Shown one piece after another: positions 8,109 to 18,722 of a stretch of DNA of 41,959 nucleotides (its first letter is position 1; every line of letters begins with the position of its first letter). Under the pieces are notes generated by a model. The model ran no database searches, was not told the DNA's origin, and worked only from the letters and a program-made list of their open reading frames with translations. The position numbers were made by a program, and so were the translations under genes. Origin of the DNA: Sergeia podlipaevii (lineage: Eukaryota > Euglenozoa > Kinetoplastea > Trypanosomatida > Trypanosomatidae). The stretch covers positions 1 to 41,959 of the forward strand of contig JASANZ010002071.1 of assembly GCA_030849805.1 (NCBI GenBank), in the 5' to 3' direction.

Positions 8109-11100
8109 ATGTCAGAATATCTGAGTGTCACAGAGCTATCCGCGACACTTGAGGGTCATAAAAGCTCTCACGGGGACGTTCGTACACCTGCACAAACCTA
8201 TTACTGTAGCAGCTACGAGCATGATGTGATTGTTTCAGAATGTGACGAGGGTTTCTCTACTCGCATCGGAGTTGCTGCACGGAAAAACAGTGACGGCGAG
8301 GACGTCTCCACCGCTTCTAGCTTTACCACGCCTGCTCAGAGGTCTGGGAGTAGTTATACCGGACATACCATAGCAACTTCGCGAGAAGATATTCACCGTA
8401 GTGGTGGTGGCTCATTGAGAATTCCTGAGGCCTTGTATGAGTCCATGGGGAGCACGGAATCACATATGGGTCTGCTATCTCAAAGTAGCCAGCAATGCAG
8501 CGAAACGGTGGATGACGGCGTAGCAGTAGCGGCGCTGCGAGAGGGACAAGATAGAAGTGAAGGGGAGAGGTCTCTTTTCCCATCGGCGTGGATGAAAGCA
8601 GCCGGGGCGGAGGCACAATCAACTTTTCCTTATCATCCTCCTGCTTCACTCCTCCAACGCCGGCGAATGACGCTCCCTCCCATCCTTGCGGCCAACATCC
8701 GCACCCTAAGTAGCTTTACCTCTTCTGCCACCGTAGGCAGCGTGAGTCACCAGAACAGCAACGCTAAGGACGAGACCGCTGCTAGCGACGACTCTACGCC
8801 TGGAAGCTGCCGTCACTACGATATTATCGGAGATTCGCTCCTTGCTAAGGCTCCAGCATCTATAGCAAAAGGCGGTGCCAGCTTCACGACAACGTGGAGC
8901 TCCGAGTCCCCCACGTCTTTTTCTAACTATGGCGCGAGGCCGGTGAAGAGAGCAAGTGCATCAGTCACGGAGAGCGGTGGTACGGTCTGCCGTAGCACTA
9001 GCAGCAACACTCAGACCCTCACACAGGATGCCTTTAACTTTGCCTTGACAAAACAGGAGAGTTTTAGATCGACCCTATCCACGATTGACAACACGCAGTA
9101 TGACAGTGTGGGCATGTCAGTAGGAGTCGAGGGTGGCGTCAGTGGCGGCGCTATAGCGGAGGCCTCGCTGGTGGCGGAGCGGAGTAGTGTTCCGAGAGAG
9201 GCAGAAAAGAGCGAAGTGTCCGTGGGATCGGCAATCTTTTCTAGGGGGTTTTCACCGGTGTCCTGGAATGACGCAGTGCAGACCCAGAGTCCTCTCTTGC
9301 GGGTTGGACGGCGGGATAGGAGCTGCCATGACAGCCCCAGCGTTTTTCCCCAGTTCCCGACCAGTACTACGACGACTGCTGCCGAGACTGCTGCCTCTAT
9401 GGGGCGTGGTGGGGGGCCATCACAGAACGTCGGTGGCGTGGGTGGTGGTAGTGGGTCTGCGGGTCAACCACCCGGAAGCGGAACACGTTGCTCTCCTTTT
9501 TATTCAGGGAATCATTCGGGCATTTATGAGCGAGTGCCGTTGCAACCGCACGTGCTCGAGCAGCCGTTGCAAGTGAGGACATCCTCCCTCTCCAATGCTA
9601 ACAATGTAAGTTCCAGCTGGTTGTCATCGAGACCGCCTGGCGGCCAGACGACTTCTCCGCTTGTCTCCCTCGCGCTGGAGGAGTCTATGAATAACTGGTC
9701 AACGAATGCCTGGGGTGTAGACCGCGGCGCTTTGCAGGACCCTCTAATACGTACGCAGTCCTTTGTGACGACGCCCCCTCTCGACGAAGTTAGTCATGCA
9801 GCACACGGGGACCGTCTATGTGATGGACCGACGAGCGCAAACAACAGAACGTTGACATGTTGGAGTACACAACTTACGGCTACGAGAAGGGGGGAGAAGA
9901 TGTTGGCGGCGTCTGTTGTTAACGTGGATGTCATGGCAGATGAACCTGTATCGTCTGTGGTGGATCGCTTTAGTTCAATTCAAGTCATGCGATCATCAGC
10001 GGATGGTACTTGTGGATCTGCGCAAAGATCTGAAAGTACGACGCGAACACCACAAGGCAGCCTTCTGCATAGCGTGGAGACGGAGGTCAGCAGTAGTATT
10101 CGTGCGGGTGCTGTGAAGGTGTGCAGCGATGATCGTAAGAGCATTGGCGGGAGTACACCGCCTCAGCCGCCGAACTCGATGACGCTGCCACGGCGACAAC
10201 TCTTTCGCGATGACTCAGACGACGAGGTAGCGTGCTTTATGCAACGCAAGGCGCTTTCTCCAGCAAGGAAGTCCTCCTCTCATAGGCAGCAGCGACAGCA
10301 CCCGCATAGCCACCGGAGCAGCATAGACAAGAAGCGTGAAAAGCAGCGTAAAGGTTGCTTCTCACCACTGAGAGGAGCAACACAAGATGAAAACATCCCC
10401 GAGCCAGTGTGCGCGCCTTCCTCACCACTCATAATTACAACGACCAGTTGCAAGGAGGATAGGAAGCACCCTGTGCGGTCTCTTGACGCTGATCTTTTTG
10501 TTCCCAAGGCGTTCAACTCGTCAGGGAAACACCACCGGCGATTGGAGCGGAAACGGAAGCAACGCTCAACGGTAGCGGCGGCAGCGGCAGTGCTATTGAC
10601 TGCAGAGGATGCCGCACGTGAGCCCTTTTTGTCTAGGAACAACGCGAGCAGGGAGCTATTTTATGCTTCTTCGGCATCATCGAGTGATCCCCATCGCACC
10701 AGTCACTCAAGAACTGGGGGCGAACCACAAGATGAGGAAGCCAGTGTGCATAGAAAGGACGGTGGTGGTAGTTTTGGTGCTTCAGAATGTTGTGATGTTC
10801 GCAAAGGCTTGCGACCTCAGTTGGACACGTGGTACCCAGACGACGATGATGTAGACTATGTCGAGGAAGGAGAAGAATTCGAGCAAGACACCTGCAGTGA
10901 TCTGTCTTGTGAGAGCAGTATGATCGACTACGAGGCATTTCGTACGCCTCTCTCACCGTGCGCGTGCGACACTGCGCCGCATTTTGATATTGTCGCGCGC
11001 GTGTCTGCTGCTGGTCCGGCGTCTACCACGTCACCGTGCCCGTCCGCCTATCCGTCTTCGGTAACCTCACGTTTGCGTGAGAAGTTTCGCGAGTCTGTCG

Positions 11101-14100
11101 CTAGCCATTCCAATACGCATGCTCAGCACTCAGCGGCAGGTGGAGCCTTATCGACGGCAGCAGTTTCCACTACCACAACGACATCAGCTGCAAGGGCGAT
11201 AGCCGCTGATGGCCAGGGAGGAGGAGGTGTACGGGGTAAAGGTGATGCGATGGCGGTGGCGCGAGTACATGCTTCGGGATGTGTATCGCGAGACATGACG
11301 CCACCTTTCTCGACAAGTAGCAGTGCCGCATGGAACCTGGCGCCGATGATGACAGGCGGTGCGACGACCAGGGCGTCGATTTCAATTGGCTCTAACTCCG
11401 GGCTCTTCATTCAATGCGTCTCCCCTGTGCCTCTCTTCTCCATGTCCTTTGCTTCGCAGTCCGCTGTACACGCGAATTCGCAACCACGGCGACGCAGCAC
11501 ATCGGAAGATGCATCTAATGGCGTGTGGGGGTCTAAAGTGCTCTGCGGGGTGTCGCCTTTGGTATCGCAGACTGCAAGTATGACAAGTAGACCTCCTCAT
11601 GTGCCGATGGCGACGAGTGTAGTGGCGGCGCCTCCCTCATCGTCAGGTGTGCCTGCCACGCGTCGACAGTTTGTCACCAGCGTGCTGTCGCAATTTTCGA
11701 TTACGGATAGGCCGGGAATGCAACTTTCCTTTATTGAATCTGCTGCGCCACAAGCAGCTGTGGAATGTTCGTCTTCTTCTCCTACGATCCAGTTACCGCG
11801 TTCTCAAGGTGGTGAGCTGGGGGACAGTGACTTTCCTCCCGTACCCCCCATTTCCGAAGTACTCGCTCAAGCGAGCGTGAGCAGCCACTTACTGTCTTCT
11901 TCAGAGCATTGGCTCGCCACAGTTGAACCTGCAGAGTCGACAGCACCGGCAGCCATTTCTGCATCAGCTCGCCACACTGGTTCTGCTGAGCAAAATCTGT
12001 GTGGAGGGAAAGGGGCACTTGGCTTGCTACCCCTCTCTTCGCGCTGCCTTCCTGTGGGGTGCACTGCGACTGCCGGGCCGCATATACCGACACCATCACT
12101 GATGGTATCTCTGCACCATGGTGCGGGAATAAAAGAGGGGACTCACACGTCCTTGAGTGTACGTCCTGCTGCTAACGTCACGCCACAGCCAAGTAGTGTG
12201 GATTCACGCAGGGAGCTACTTTCCGTCCTATTGCCTCCACCGTCTTTGATCATGTTAGGAGGCATCACTCAAACCAGTAGTGAGAGCGGAGATTACAACA
12301 CGAATGATAGCAGCCATGGCGCTGGAGCAGGAGAGAAGAAAGCTACTTTTGTGCCGACAGCAGGAGAACGTGCGCATGCGGCCGCTTTGAGTCAGGGGCC
12401 CTTTCAGTCCACGTCCACATCGATACCTGTGACGTCACCCCCGCTCTTTGACCTTGTCACGCTCGGGGATGACAGCATTCCTCTTTCACTCTCCTATGGT
12501 GCAGCTAGCCCCGCACCTGACCATAAGCAATCAAAACAAGAAGTGATGAGTCAGGAAGACAAGCATCAACGAGAGTGCGGTACTTGCAGAGAAAAGAATA
12601 CGAATGCCACAGTTTCGTCTCCTCACAGGGAACAAACGCAGCGAGAATTAGACATTACTACTACAGCTCGTGCAGGAGCGTCGATAGATAAGCTACTTCC
12701 CCCACCACCACCACCTCATCCTCTTCCGTCTAATGCCCCCTGTATGCAAAGTCTCTTTCCAGTCTCTGCAGATGTTCTAGCAGATACGACAGAAACGCTT
12801 TCAGCCGTGCTTGTCAATGCTGCCGCGTCGATGAACACCATATCAAGCACTTGGGATGCTTACTGCTCCTCACACGGAGGAGGTGCGCACCAGCAGCAGG
12901 AGCGTAGGAGTGCGGTTGCGGGACGTCTCTTCTCTCCTTGTGGAGCGAGCAGCAACAATGGAGGTGGTGGCGGGTCGCGTCGGGCGGAGGAATCTGTCCG
13001 TTATGTACTGAAACCTTCCTGTGCATTTGCTAATCTTCGAGGTTGTCGCTCTCATCAAGAAGATAATGTGGTGATTCTTCCCGAGGTGAAAGTGTCACTT
13101 TTGGCTACTCAAAACGAGACTGTGACTCCCTCAGTAGATGTGGGTGTCACTGTTGCGACACCGACGTTGCATGGTAGTACTAGTAACAGCTGTGGGACTG
13201 CTGTGACATCAAGGAAGCTTTTCGGCGCAAAACCACATTCGTCCTCTTCTCCGTCTTCTTGTGTGAGCCCGAGCGAAGGGGATGTACCGACGCGGTGTTC
13301 GAGCACATCCAGCAGCAGCAACTGCAACCCTACTAGTAGCCACGGCTTCCAGTGTGACACGTTCGATGTTAAGCGAGCAGTGAACACAAGAGGCGTGGAA
13401 GACGGTCATCAGAAGAATATTTTTGGTACAGATGACGACGATAGTGACGATGGGAAAGTGCCCTCAAGGATTGTCACAGTACTGGGACAGAGCGAAGAAG
13501 ACGGTAACAAGCAGAATGAATCACAACGCTCACAAGGGGTGCTGCCTCTGGCGACAGAGCGCTTGTTCTGCTGTTTCGGAGTCTTCGATGGTCACAACGG
13601 TGAGGAGGTTTCGCAGCGCGCGGCGCAGTACTACTGCGAACATTTTCAGAATGCATATCAGCAGCACTACGCACTGCAAGTTGAGAAACAAAGCAAGAAG
13701 AACCAAAAAGTATCACCACAGGCCCCTCCACGTTTTCAAGGCAGAAAACAGATACCTCAGGAGTGGCAAGAGGACGAGGCAGAGGAAGCCGAGAACCCAC
13801 TGCCTCTTGTGTCTGAAACGTCTTCACATGACAGCAGCACCGCGTATTGTAGCGATACGGGGAGGGGAGTGGGAGCAAAAAGTGAGGAAAAGATAGAAGC
13901 CACAGAGGAGGCGAGCATTGCGGAACCTTTGGAAGGGTTGGAGGGCGATTGTGAGGACGATTGCGACCACCGCATCCTCAGCGCTGCGCTTGTCCAGTCG
14001 TTGCTTCACCTTGACGTTACCCTTTATGATACTTTGAATGGCACCAGTACCGGGGCAGGCTCTACCGCCTGTGTGGCGGCGTGCTACCTCCCGCCTCAGC

Positions 14101-16469
14101 GCTTACTACATGACAGCAGTAGAGGCGTCTGCTTTATATCCGCTGTTGATTTTGCACAAACGCATTCATGGGCATCGGGGGCACCACAAAGCTATTCAAG
14201 CGCTACTAGCTCTACCGCACATGCCCTGCAAGCATCGAGGCGGCAGCCGAAAAGTCAGGATTCTGTCTCTTGGCACTCTCCTGCTTCTTGTGGTCTTGCA
14301 CAAGGGACACCACCAGGTCATGATGCAATTGCTTGTCTTCCACATCTGGAGGGGGCTGGAAAAATAGAAGCAGACAGGGCGGAGCAGGAGTATGAGGACG
14401 ATATCCCAGGCATAGGAGCTGAGGGGATGGATTACTTGCGCATTTCCATCGCAAACCTTGGCGATAGTCGAGCTGTGTTAGGTCGTGTGGAAACAGGCGA
14501 AGTACTTCTAGAGACGAAGGATCATCGTGTTGCTGCCTCTATGGCGGAACGTGAGCGGATCTTGCTCTCTGGCGGCGTTATTGATTTCGATCGCGTGGAC
14601 GGTTCTCTGGACGTGACGCGTGGTCTTGGTGACTATCGCTTCAAGCAACCTCCTTCCACGTGGTGGGCTCAGCCGCGTATGCCGCCGTTGAAGCGTAACA
14701 TTATCAGCAATATTGCTGATGCGTATGAATGGCGAGTGCGAGATGGCGATTTCTTGGTTCTCGCGACGGATGGCGTGTGGGATCGCATCAGCTCCGCGGA
14801 TGTGGCTCTGTTTGTATCGGAGGAGCTTCAGGGCAGGAATGGCGCGCTACGTGTACACTCGAAGAAGGATGATGCCAGTGTTGTAGCAACGCTGCCAACG
14901 CCATCGAAAGGTGCAGCAGCGCCAACGGAAGAGGCAAAACTCGATGCTAGTAAGCAAGAGGCTAGTGTAGTAGTAGTAGTAGAAAATACTGAACACAATT
15001 TTGATCATCAGATTGATTGCACTGAACAGCCCTCTGCGAACATGGAGCGCGAAAACTCGCACATACCGACTATCCCTGCAGTATCATCCTTTGTTACAGC
15101 GGCAGCAGCAGCTGAGGCACCAGCGAAGGCCATCGCTGCGGATGGCACTATGACTTTTTCTTCGTTGACCCCATACGCTATAGAAGTCCGTTCTGTGGGA
15201 CTCCATTCTACAAATGGTGAAACACCGCCGCCGTCGGCGTCATCGCCTTCACGCGTCATAACTGTACCCTTCACCAACATTCCAGTTTCGATTGCAGTAG
15301 ATCCAGTCATCATAGAGGGTACTCACACTATCGATAGATCTGCAGTGGGAGATGTGCCTCAGGCACGCAGTGATCCTTCTTGCTGCTCGTCACCACTGAC
15401 ATCCTTCCATCCAGTTATAGCGGTAGATCGTGACAATGCAGAGGGCACTACTCTAGAACACAACGATTCTACATACGCCGCTTCTTGTTTGATTCCATCT
15501 GTGTTGCCTGAGGCAATGTGGCCGCTCTCCTCTTCCCCCTCCCTTCTCGCCATGGACGATCATGCATGCCAAGAGAGGGTCTCTCCTTTACCCCCTAAGG
15601 CGTCGAATGATAGAACCACTGCGCTCGTCTCAAGTCCAAACTTATCCTTGCAGAGGAGACACGGCTACGCAGAGGGTCTTGTCGAGGAGGATGTCGAACT
15701 GCTGCCATGTGCATGTATGAGCAGCACGTCAGCTTCGGTTTCTGGCTATGCTGCGTATGCATTGTGCAGCGGAACAGCTGAAGGTCGTTGTAGCGGAGTG
15801 AGTCTAGATGGTCTGAATACACATGGAGTGGCGTACACGTATGAGGGGCCGGATAGCATTTCACAACAGACTATTAGTGCGACAGCTCGTGTCGATGTGG
15901 CTTCCCTGCCGTGGACTGCAGAGATATCGGCGACACAGAAACAACGACTGGGTTGCAGTGCTACGAAGGAGGCGCCGTCGATACCTACACTGGCGGCTTC
16001 TCTGCAAATGTGCACTCCTCCACAGTGGCCTACCCCCGCTGTGTTTTGCGAAGACAAGGGCCCCCCTTCTCCTACTATTTTCCTCTCTGCACCTCTGGCC
16101 ACCACACCGGCAACTGCCACGCCGAACAGGGCTCTCGTGCTAGAAGGAGTGGCTAGAGGCGTAGATCGAGACGGAATTCACGGTATCCCTCCCAACAGGG
16201 CAGTTGCACTTAGCGACACTGCCGCTCTACAGCCGTTCCTCACGCGCGGTGATGATGACCATGTCGGGACACCGCGGTTCTACTCCTTACAGAGAACAGT
16301 GGATCGCCTCGCTGAACACGTTTTACACACGTTAAACAGCAATGATAACGTGACGATTGTGTTGGTGTTGTTTTCCCAAGGACGAGTTTGCTCTGCTTCT
16401 TGGGGAGATGCGAGTACTGAGGGCGCTGCTATTGGTCTCAGAACACCAGGTACTGTTACAGCCATATGA
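8109..16469 (+). CDS. Giant PP2C-family (PPM) Ser/Thr phosphatase with a split catalytic domain
   Basis: Metal-dependent protein phosphatase of 2786 aa; the frame opens at 8100 but its first ATG is 8109. Residues 1 to about 1635 are Ser/Thr/Gly-rich and mostly disordered, with acidic (DDDDVDYVEEGEEFEQD) and basic (KKREKQRK, 741-748) patches. The PPM motifs then appear in the usual order: RGCRSHQED (1644-1652), VFDGHNG (D1827, G1828), GSTA (1984-1987), NLGDSR (2116-2121), DH (2138-2139), RGLGD (2171-2175), ATDGVWD (D2221) and NDN (D2746). All expected metal-binding aspartates are present, so activity is plausible. Inserts of about 165, 150, 120 and 490 residues separate these motifs, while ordinary PP2C domains total about 250-300 aa. 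The inserts are low complexity with stable codon use and no stop, so they belong to the gene. Substrates are unknown. Two RxLF-like and two SPxR motifs suggest cell-cycle kinase contacts (inference). Confidence 0.9.
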   Translation: MSEYLSVTELSATLEGHKSSHGDVRTPAQTYYCSSYEHDVIVSECDEGFSTRIGVAARKNSDGEDVSTASSFTTPAQRSGSSYTGHTIATSREDIHRSGGGSLRIPEALYESMGSTESHMGLLSQSSQQCSETVDDGVAVAALREGQDRSEGERSLFPSAWMKAAGAEAQSTFPYHPPASLLQRRRMTLPPILAANIRTLSSFTSSATVGSVSHQNSNAKDETAASDDSTPGSCRHYDIIGDSLLAKAPASIAKGGASFTTTWSSESPTSFSNYGARPVKRASASVTESGGTVCRSTSSNTQTLTQDAFNFALTKQESFRSTLSTIDNTQYDSVGMSVGVEGGVSGGAIAEASLVAERSSVPREAEKSEVSVGSAIFSRGFSPVSWNDAVQTQSPLLRVGRRDRSCHDSPSVFPQFPTSTTTTAAETAASMGRGGGPSQNVGGVGGGSGSAGQPPGSGTRCSPFYSGNHSGIYERVPLQPHVLEQPLQVRTSSLSNANNVSSSWLSSRPPGGQTTSPLVSLALEESMNNWSTNAWGVDRGALQDPLIRTQSFVTTPPLDEVSHAAHGDRLCDGPTSANNRTLTCWSTQLTATRRGEKMLAASVVNVDVMADEPVSSVVDRFSSIQVMRSSADGTCGSAQRSESTTRTPQGSLLHSVETEVSSSIRAGAVKVCSDDRKSIGGSTPPQPPNSMTLPRRQLFRDDSDDEVACFMQRKALSPARKSSSHRQQRQHPHSHRSSIDKKREKQRKGCFSPLRGATQDENIPEPVCAPSSPLIITTTSCKEDRKHPVRSLDADLFVPKAFNSSGKHHRRLERKRKQRSTVAAAAAVLLTAEDAAREPFLSRNNASRELFYASSASSSDPHRTSHSRTGGEPQDEEASVHRKDGGGSFGASECCDVRKGLRPQLDTWYPDDDDVDYVEEGEEFEQDTCSDLSCESSMIDYEAFRTPLSPCACDTAPHFDIVARVSAAGPASTTSPCPSAYPSSVTSRLREKFRESVASHSNTHAQHSAAGGALSTAAVSTTTTTSAARAIAADGQGGGGVRGKGDAMAVARVHASGCVSRDMTPPFSTSSSAAWNLAPMMTGGATTRASISIGSNSGLFIQCVSPVPLFSMSFASQSAVHANSQPRRRSTSEDASNGVWGSKVLCGVSPLVSQTASMTSRPPHVPMATSVVAAPPSSSGVPATRRQFVTSVLSQFSITDRPGMQLSFIESAAPQAAVECSSSSPTIQLPRSQGGELGDSDFPPVPPISEVLAQASVSSHLLSSSEHWLATVEPAESTAPAAISASARHTGSAEQNLCGGKGALGLLPLSSRCLPVGCTATAGPHIPTPSLMVSLHHGAGIKEGTHTSLSVRPAANVTPQPSSVDSRRELLSVLLPPPSLIMLGGITQTSSESGDYNTNDSSHGAGAGEKKATFVPTAGERAHAAALSQGPFQSTSTSIPVTSPPLFDLVTLGDDSIPLSLSYGAASPAPDHKQSKQEVMSQEDKHQRECGTCREKNTNATVSSPHREQTQRELDITTTARAGASIDKLLPPPPPPHPLPSNAPCMQSLFPVSADVLADTTETLSAVLVNAAASMNTISSTWDAYCSSHGGGAHQQQERRSAVAGRLFSPCGASSNNGGGGGSRRAEESVRYVLKPSCAFANLRGCRSHQEDNVVILPEVKVSLLATQNETVTPSVDVGVTVATPTLHGSTSNSCGTAVTSRKLFGAKPHSSSSPSSCVSPSEGDVPTRCSSTSSSSNCNPTSSHGFQCDTFDVKRAVNTRGVEDGHQKNIFGTDDDDSDDGKVPSRIVTVLGQSEEDGNKQNESQRSQGVLPLATERLFCCFGVFDGHNGEEVSQRAAQYYCEHFQNAYQQHYALQVEKQSKKNQKVSPQAPPRFQGRKQIPQEWQEDEAEEAENPLPLVSETSSHDSSTAYCSDTGRGVGAKSEEKIEATEEASIAEPLEGLEGDCEDDCDHRILSAALVQSLLHLDVTLYDTLNGTSTGAGSTACVAACYLPPQRLLHDSSRGVCFISAVDFAQTHSWASGAPQSYSSATSSTAHALQASRRQPKSQDSVSWHSPASCGLAQGTPPGHDAIACLPHLEGAGKIEADRAEQEYEDDIPGIGAEGMDYLRISIANLGDSRAVLGRVETGEVLLETKDHRVAASMAERERILLSGGVIDFDRVDGSLDVTRGLGDYRFKQPPSTWWAQPRMPPLKRNIISNIADAYEWRVRDGDFLVLATDGVWDRISSADVALFVSEELQGRNGALRVHSKKDDASVVATLPTPSKGAAAPTEEAKLDASKQEASVVVVVENTEHNFDHQIDCTEQPSANMERENSHIPTIPAVSSFVTAAAAAEAPAKAIAADGTMTFSSLTPYAIEVRSVGLHSTNGETPPPSASSPSRVITVPFTNIPVSIAVDPVIIEGTHTIDRSAVGDVPQARSDPSCCSSPLTSFHPVIAVDRDNAEGTTLEHNDSTYAASCLIPSVLPEAMWPLSSSPSLLAMDDHACQERVSPLPPKASNDRTTALVSSPNLSLQRRHGYAEGLVEEDVELLPCACMSSTSASVSGYAAYALCSGTAEGRCSGVSLDGLNTHGVAYTYEGPDSISQQTISATARVDVASLPWTAEISATQKQRLGCSATKEAPSIPTLAASLQMCTPPQWPTPAVFCEDKGPPSPTIFLSAPLATTPATATPNRALVLEGVARGVDRDGIHGIPPNRAVALSDTAALQPFLTRGDDDHVGTPRFYSLQRTVDRLAEHVLHTLNSNDNVTIVLVLFSQGRVCSASWGDASTEGAAIGLRTPGTVTAI

Positions 16470-17157
16470 GAAGAGAGAGAGAGAGAAAAAAGCAGTTCAT
16501 CCAGTGTACTCCACATTGCGATATACACAAAGAAAGGGCAGCGGCGTTTTTTTTTTTTTTAAAGAAAACAACACAAAAGTGTGTTGTATTATTCAGCTCC
16601 AGCAACGCCTAGGTGTGCGCGATGTCAATAAGCAAGATATATATATATATATATATTTGAAAGAACCTTGTTTATTGAAGTGTGGTGCACGAGCGAGAGA
16701 GAATTATAGAAACAGGAAAAAGGGAATTCATATAGACTTCACAGTTTTATTCATCGTATATTTTATTTGTTTATGCCGCCAAATAAATGTGATGCATACC
16801 TTATTTTTTTCCAGAAAAAGATATATTCGTCTATTTTTTTTCTCACTCTCTATATATATCCATATATACACATAAAGCAGTTGAACTTGTCTCATATCTG
16901 CACGCGAGATTTGATATTCGATTGATGTTATACATACATTCACACATAACCACAGAGAGAGAGAGACATGATTTTTTTTTTTTTTTAAATGGTTGTGTTA
17001 TTTTTCCGAAAGGAAGCGTATATGCTCGCTTTAGGAAATGTTTAACATCAAAAGGGGGAGAGAGAGAGAAATGGTTTCTTTTTTTTGTTGTTGTTGTTGT
17101 TTGAAGTGGAAAATTTATGAGAGTGATGGGCAAGTTTGCCACAACTTGTGTAGATGA

Positions 17158-17305
17158 ATATATATATATATATATATATATATTTATTGAAGTAAACAGA
17201 ATAAAGAGCAGAAGGTGGTGATTTTTTTTTTGCTTTTCTTTTTATTTGTGCCCAATGCTAAGTTTACCACACACACACACACACATACACACGCACGCAC
17301 GCATT
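17158..17305. repeat. (TA)n block and (CA)n tract
   Basis: A (TA) run of about 26 nt at 17158-17183 is followed by an interrupted (CA)n/(CGCA)n tract at 17266-17305. Both are simple repeats. Confidence 0.9.
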
Positions 17306-17756
17306 CCCGGATATGCACATGCGGCGCTACGCTGCTGACCTAGCAGGGAGAGAGAGAGAGACGGAGCCCGGTTTGTACTTATCGCACAAACCAGAATCGA
17401 ATCTCTTCTATTATTATTGTTTTTTTTTATCTTTATCTCGCTATAACGGGTGGTTTGCATGAGAATATCTCTCCTTAATTTACGCAAACTCTTGTGAACT
17501 CCCGTGAGTTTCGCATCTTTGATTACTTCTATTGTGCTTTTGGTTTTCTTTTTTTTTTGTTTGTTGTTGTTTTGCGTGGGTGGGCTACGTGCAACTTTCG
17601 CTAATTTCATCATTGCCTTCGTTGTGTGCGTGTATCGTCTTTTTTTTTTCTTTTGGTTCGTTTTGCTTTACAACTGTTTCAGTCAATGCGAAAAAAGAGA
17701 TTTTATTTATTTATTTGTTTTTCTATAGTTAATCCAGGCGATCCTTGGACTCCTGT

Positions 17757-17784
17757 TTATTATTATTATTATTATTATTATTAT
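17757..17784. repeat. (TTA)n microsatellite
   Basis: An uninterrupted run of about nine TTA units within a T-rich intergenic region. Confidence 0.9.
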
Positions 17785-18380
17785 ATTACTTTGAACATAT
17801 CGAGTGTGCCGAGGTGGGTCATTTTGTTATTGTTGTTGGTGGAGTTTTGTATTTAGTTTTCTTTTTTGGATTTTCTTTTTTCTTTTTATCTTTATTTTTG
17901 TCTTTTTATTATTATTACTTTGTTACATGTTTTCTTTTTCCCTTCCTCCATGTGGACAACGTTTTCCACTTTGTTGCGTTGGTAACTAGGGTTGAGCGGC
18001 GGGGGCCGTAGCAGGGGACGGTGCAGATCGACCCCAAATAGATGTATGCATTTGCAAAAGGATCTGTGCGTGAGCTTGTGTGTCATGCGGCTTCTCAACA
18101 GGGCAAGTACGTTCTTTCTTGTGTGTCCCCCCTTCCCCCATCTATCATTTCTCTTTCTCTTCTTTATTATTATTTTTCGTTTTTATTTATCTATTTATTT
18201 TTACTTTGTTTCGTCTTTCGTGTTTTCAGTGTTTGTTTCCAAATGCAAGGGGAAAACGGGAATAGTGAATTTGCTAGCATCATGACTTACGTATTGTTGC
18301 CCATGCAGAGCAGAAAAAAAAAAACGAATGCATGCATTATGTACTTATGGTGTTATTGAGTATTTTGCAACGGTTGGATG

Positions 18381-18381
<1 letters not shown>

Positions 18382-18411
<30 letters not shown>
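18382..18411. repeat. (GA)n microsatellite
   Basis: A 30-nt AG repeat with one GG interruption on the + strand, about 310 nt upstream of the peptidyl-tRNA hydrolase start. Confidence 0.9.
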
Positions 18412-18414
<3 letters not shown>

Positions 18415-18697
18415 CAGAAGGAAAGAAAGAGAGAAGCAATGGATTGAGAAGGTGGTACAAAAGAGGAAGTGCACTTCATCTGTAGAATTTAGTTGTCTCT
18501 CATACTTCTTTTCTTTTTTTTTTTCCTTCACGTTTTTTTTTTCTTTCGTGTTTGCCTCGCACGATCATGAATTTTTAGCAATACTTCTGCATATACATAC
18601 AACTTTATCTTGTCCGCTCCTCCCTATTACGGGTTGCTCTCCTTAACTCAAAAAAAAAGGCTTATTTTAAACATTTTTAACATATATCAATATATAC

Positions 18698-18716
18698 ATT
18701 TTTTGTTTTGCTTTAG
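18698..18716 (+). promoter_or_regulatory. Candidate spliced-leader acceptor for peptidyl-tRNA hydrolase 2
   Basis: The tract attttttgttttgctttag ends in TAG with the AG at 18715-18716. It leaves only six leader bases (gctctt) before ATG 18723. The match to a kinetoplastid acceptor is strong and supports that start. Confidence 0.65.
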
Positions 18717-18722
18717 GCTCTT

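Larger units (their letters stand above)
16470..18697. other. Long T-rich intergenic region with dense microsatellites
   Basis: About 2.2 kb between the PP2C and peptidyl-tRNA hydrolase genes. It contains a (GA)n tract right after the stop, T14-AAAG at 16547-16564, (TA)n at 16636-16657 and 17158-17183, (CA)n at 17266-17305, a perfect (TTA)n at 17757-17784 and a (GA)n block at 18382-18411. A GC-richer patch at 17991-18110 stands out but has no convincing ORF. The several ORFs of 60-170 codons are Phe/Tyr/Leu-rich products of T and TTA repeats. No tRNA or snoRNA could be recognised by eye. Confidence 0.55.

Noticed and set aside
16470..18700. Possible small genes encoding Phe/Tyr-rich membrane-like peptides
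   Set aside because: Their hydrophobicity comes from T runs and TTA repeats translated in several frames. Overlapping frames look equally hydrophobic.
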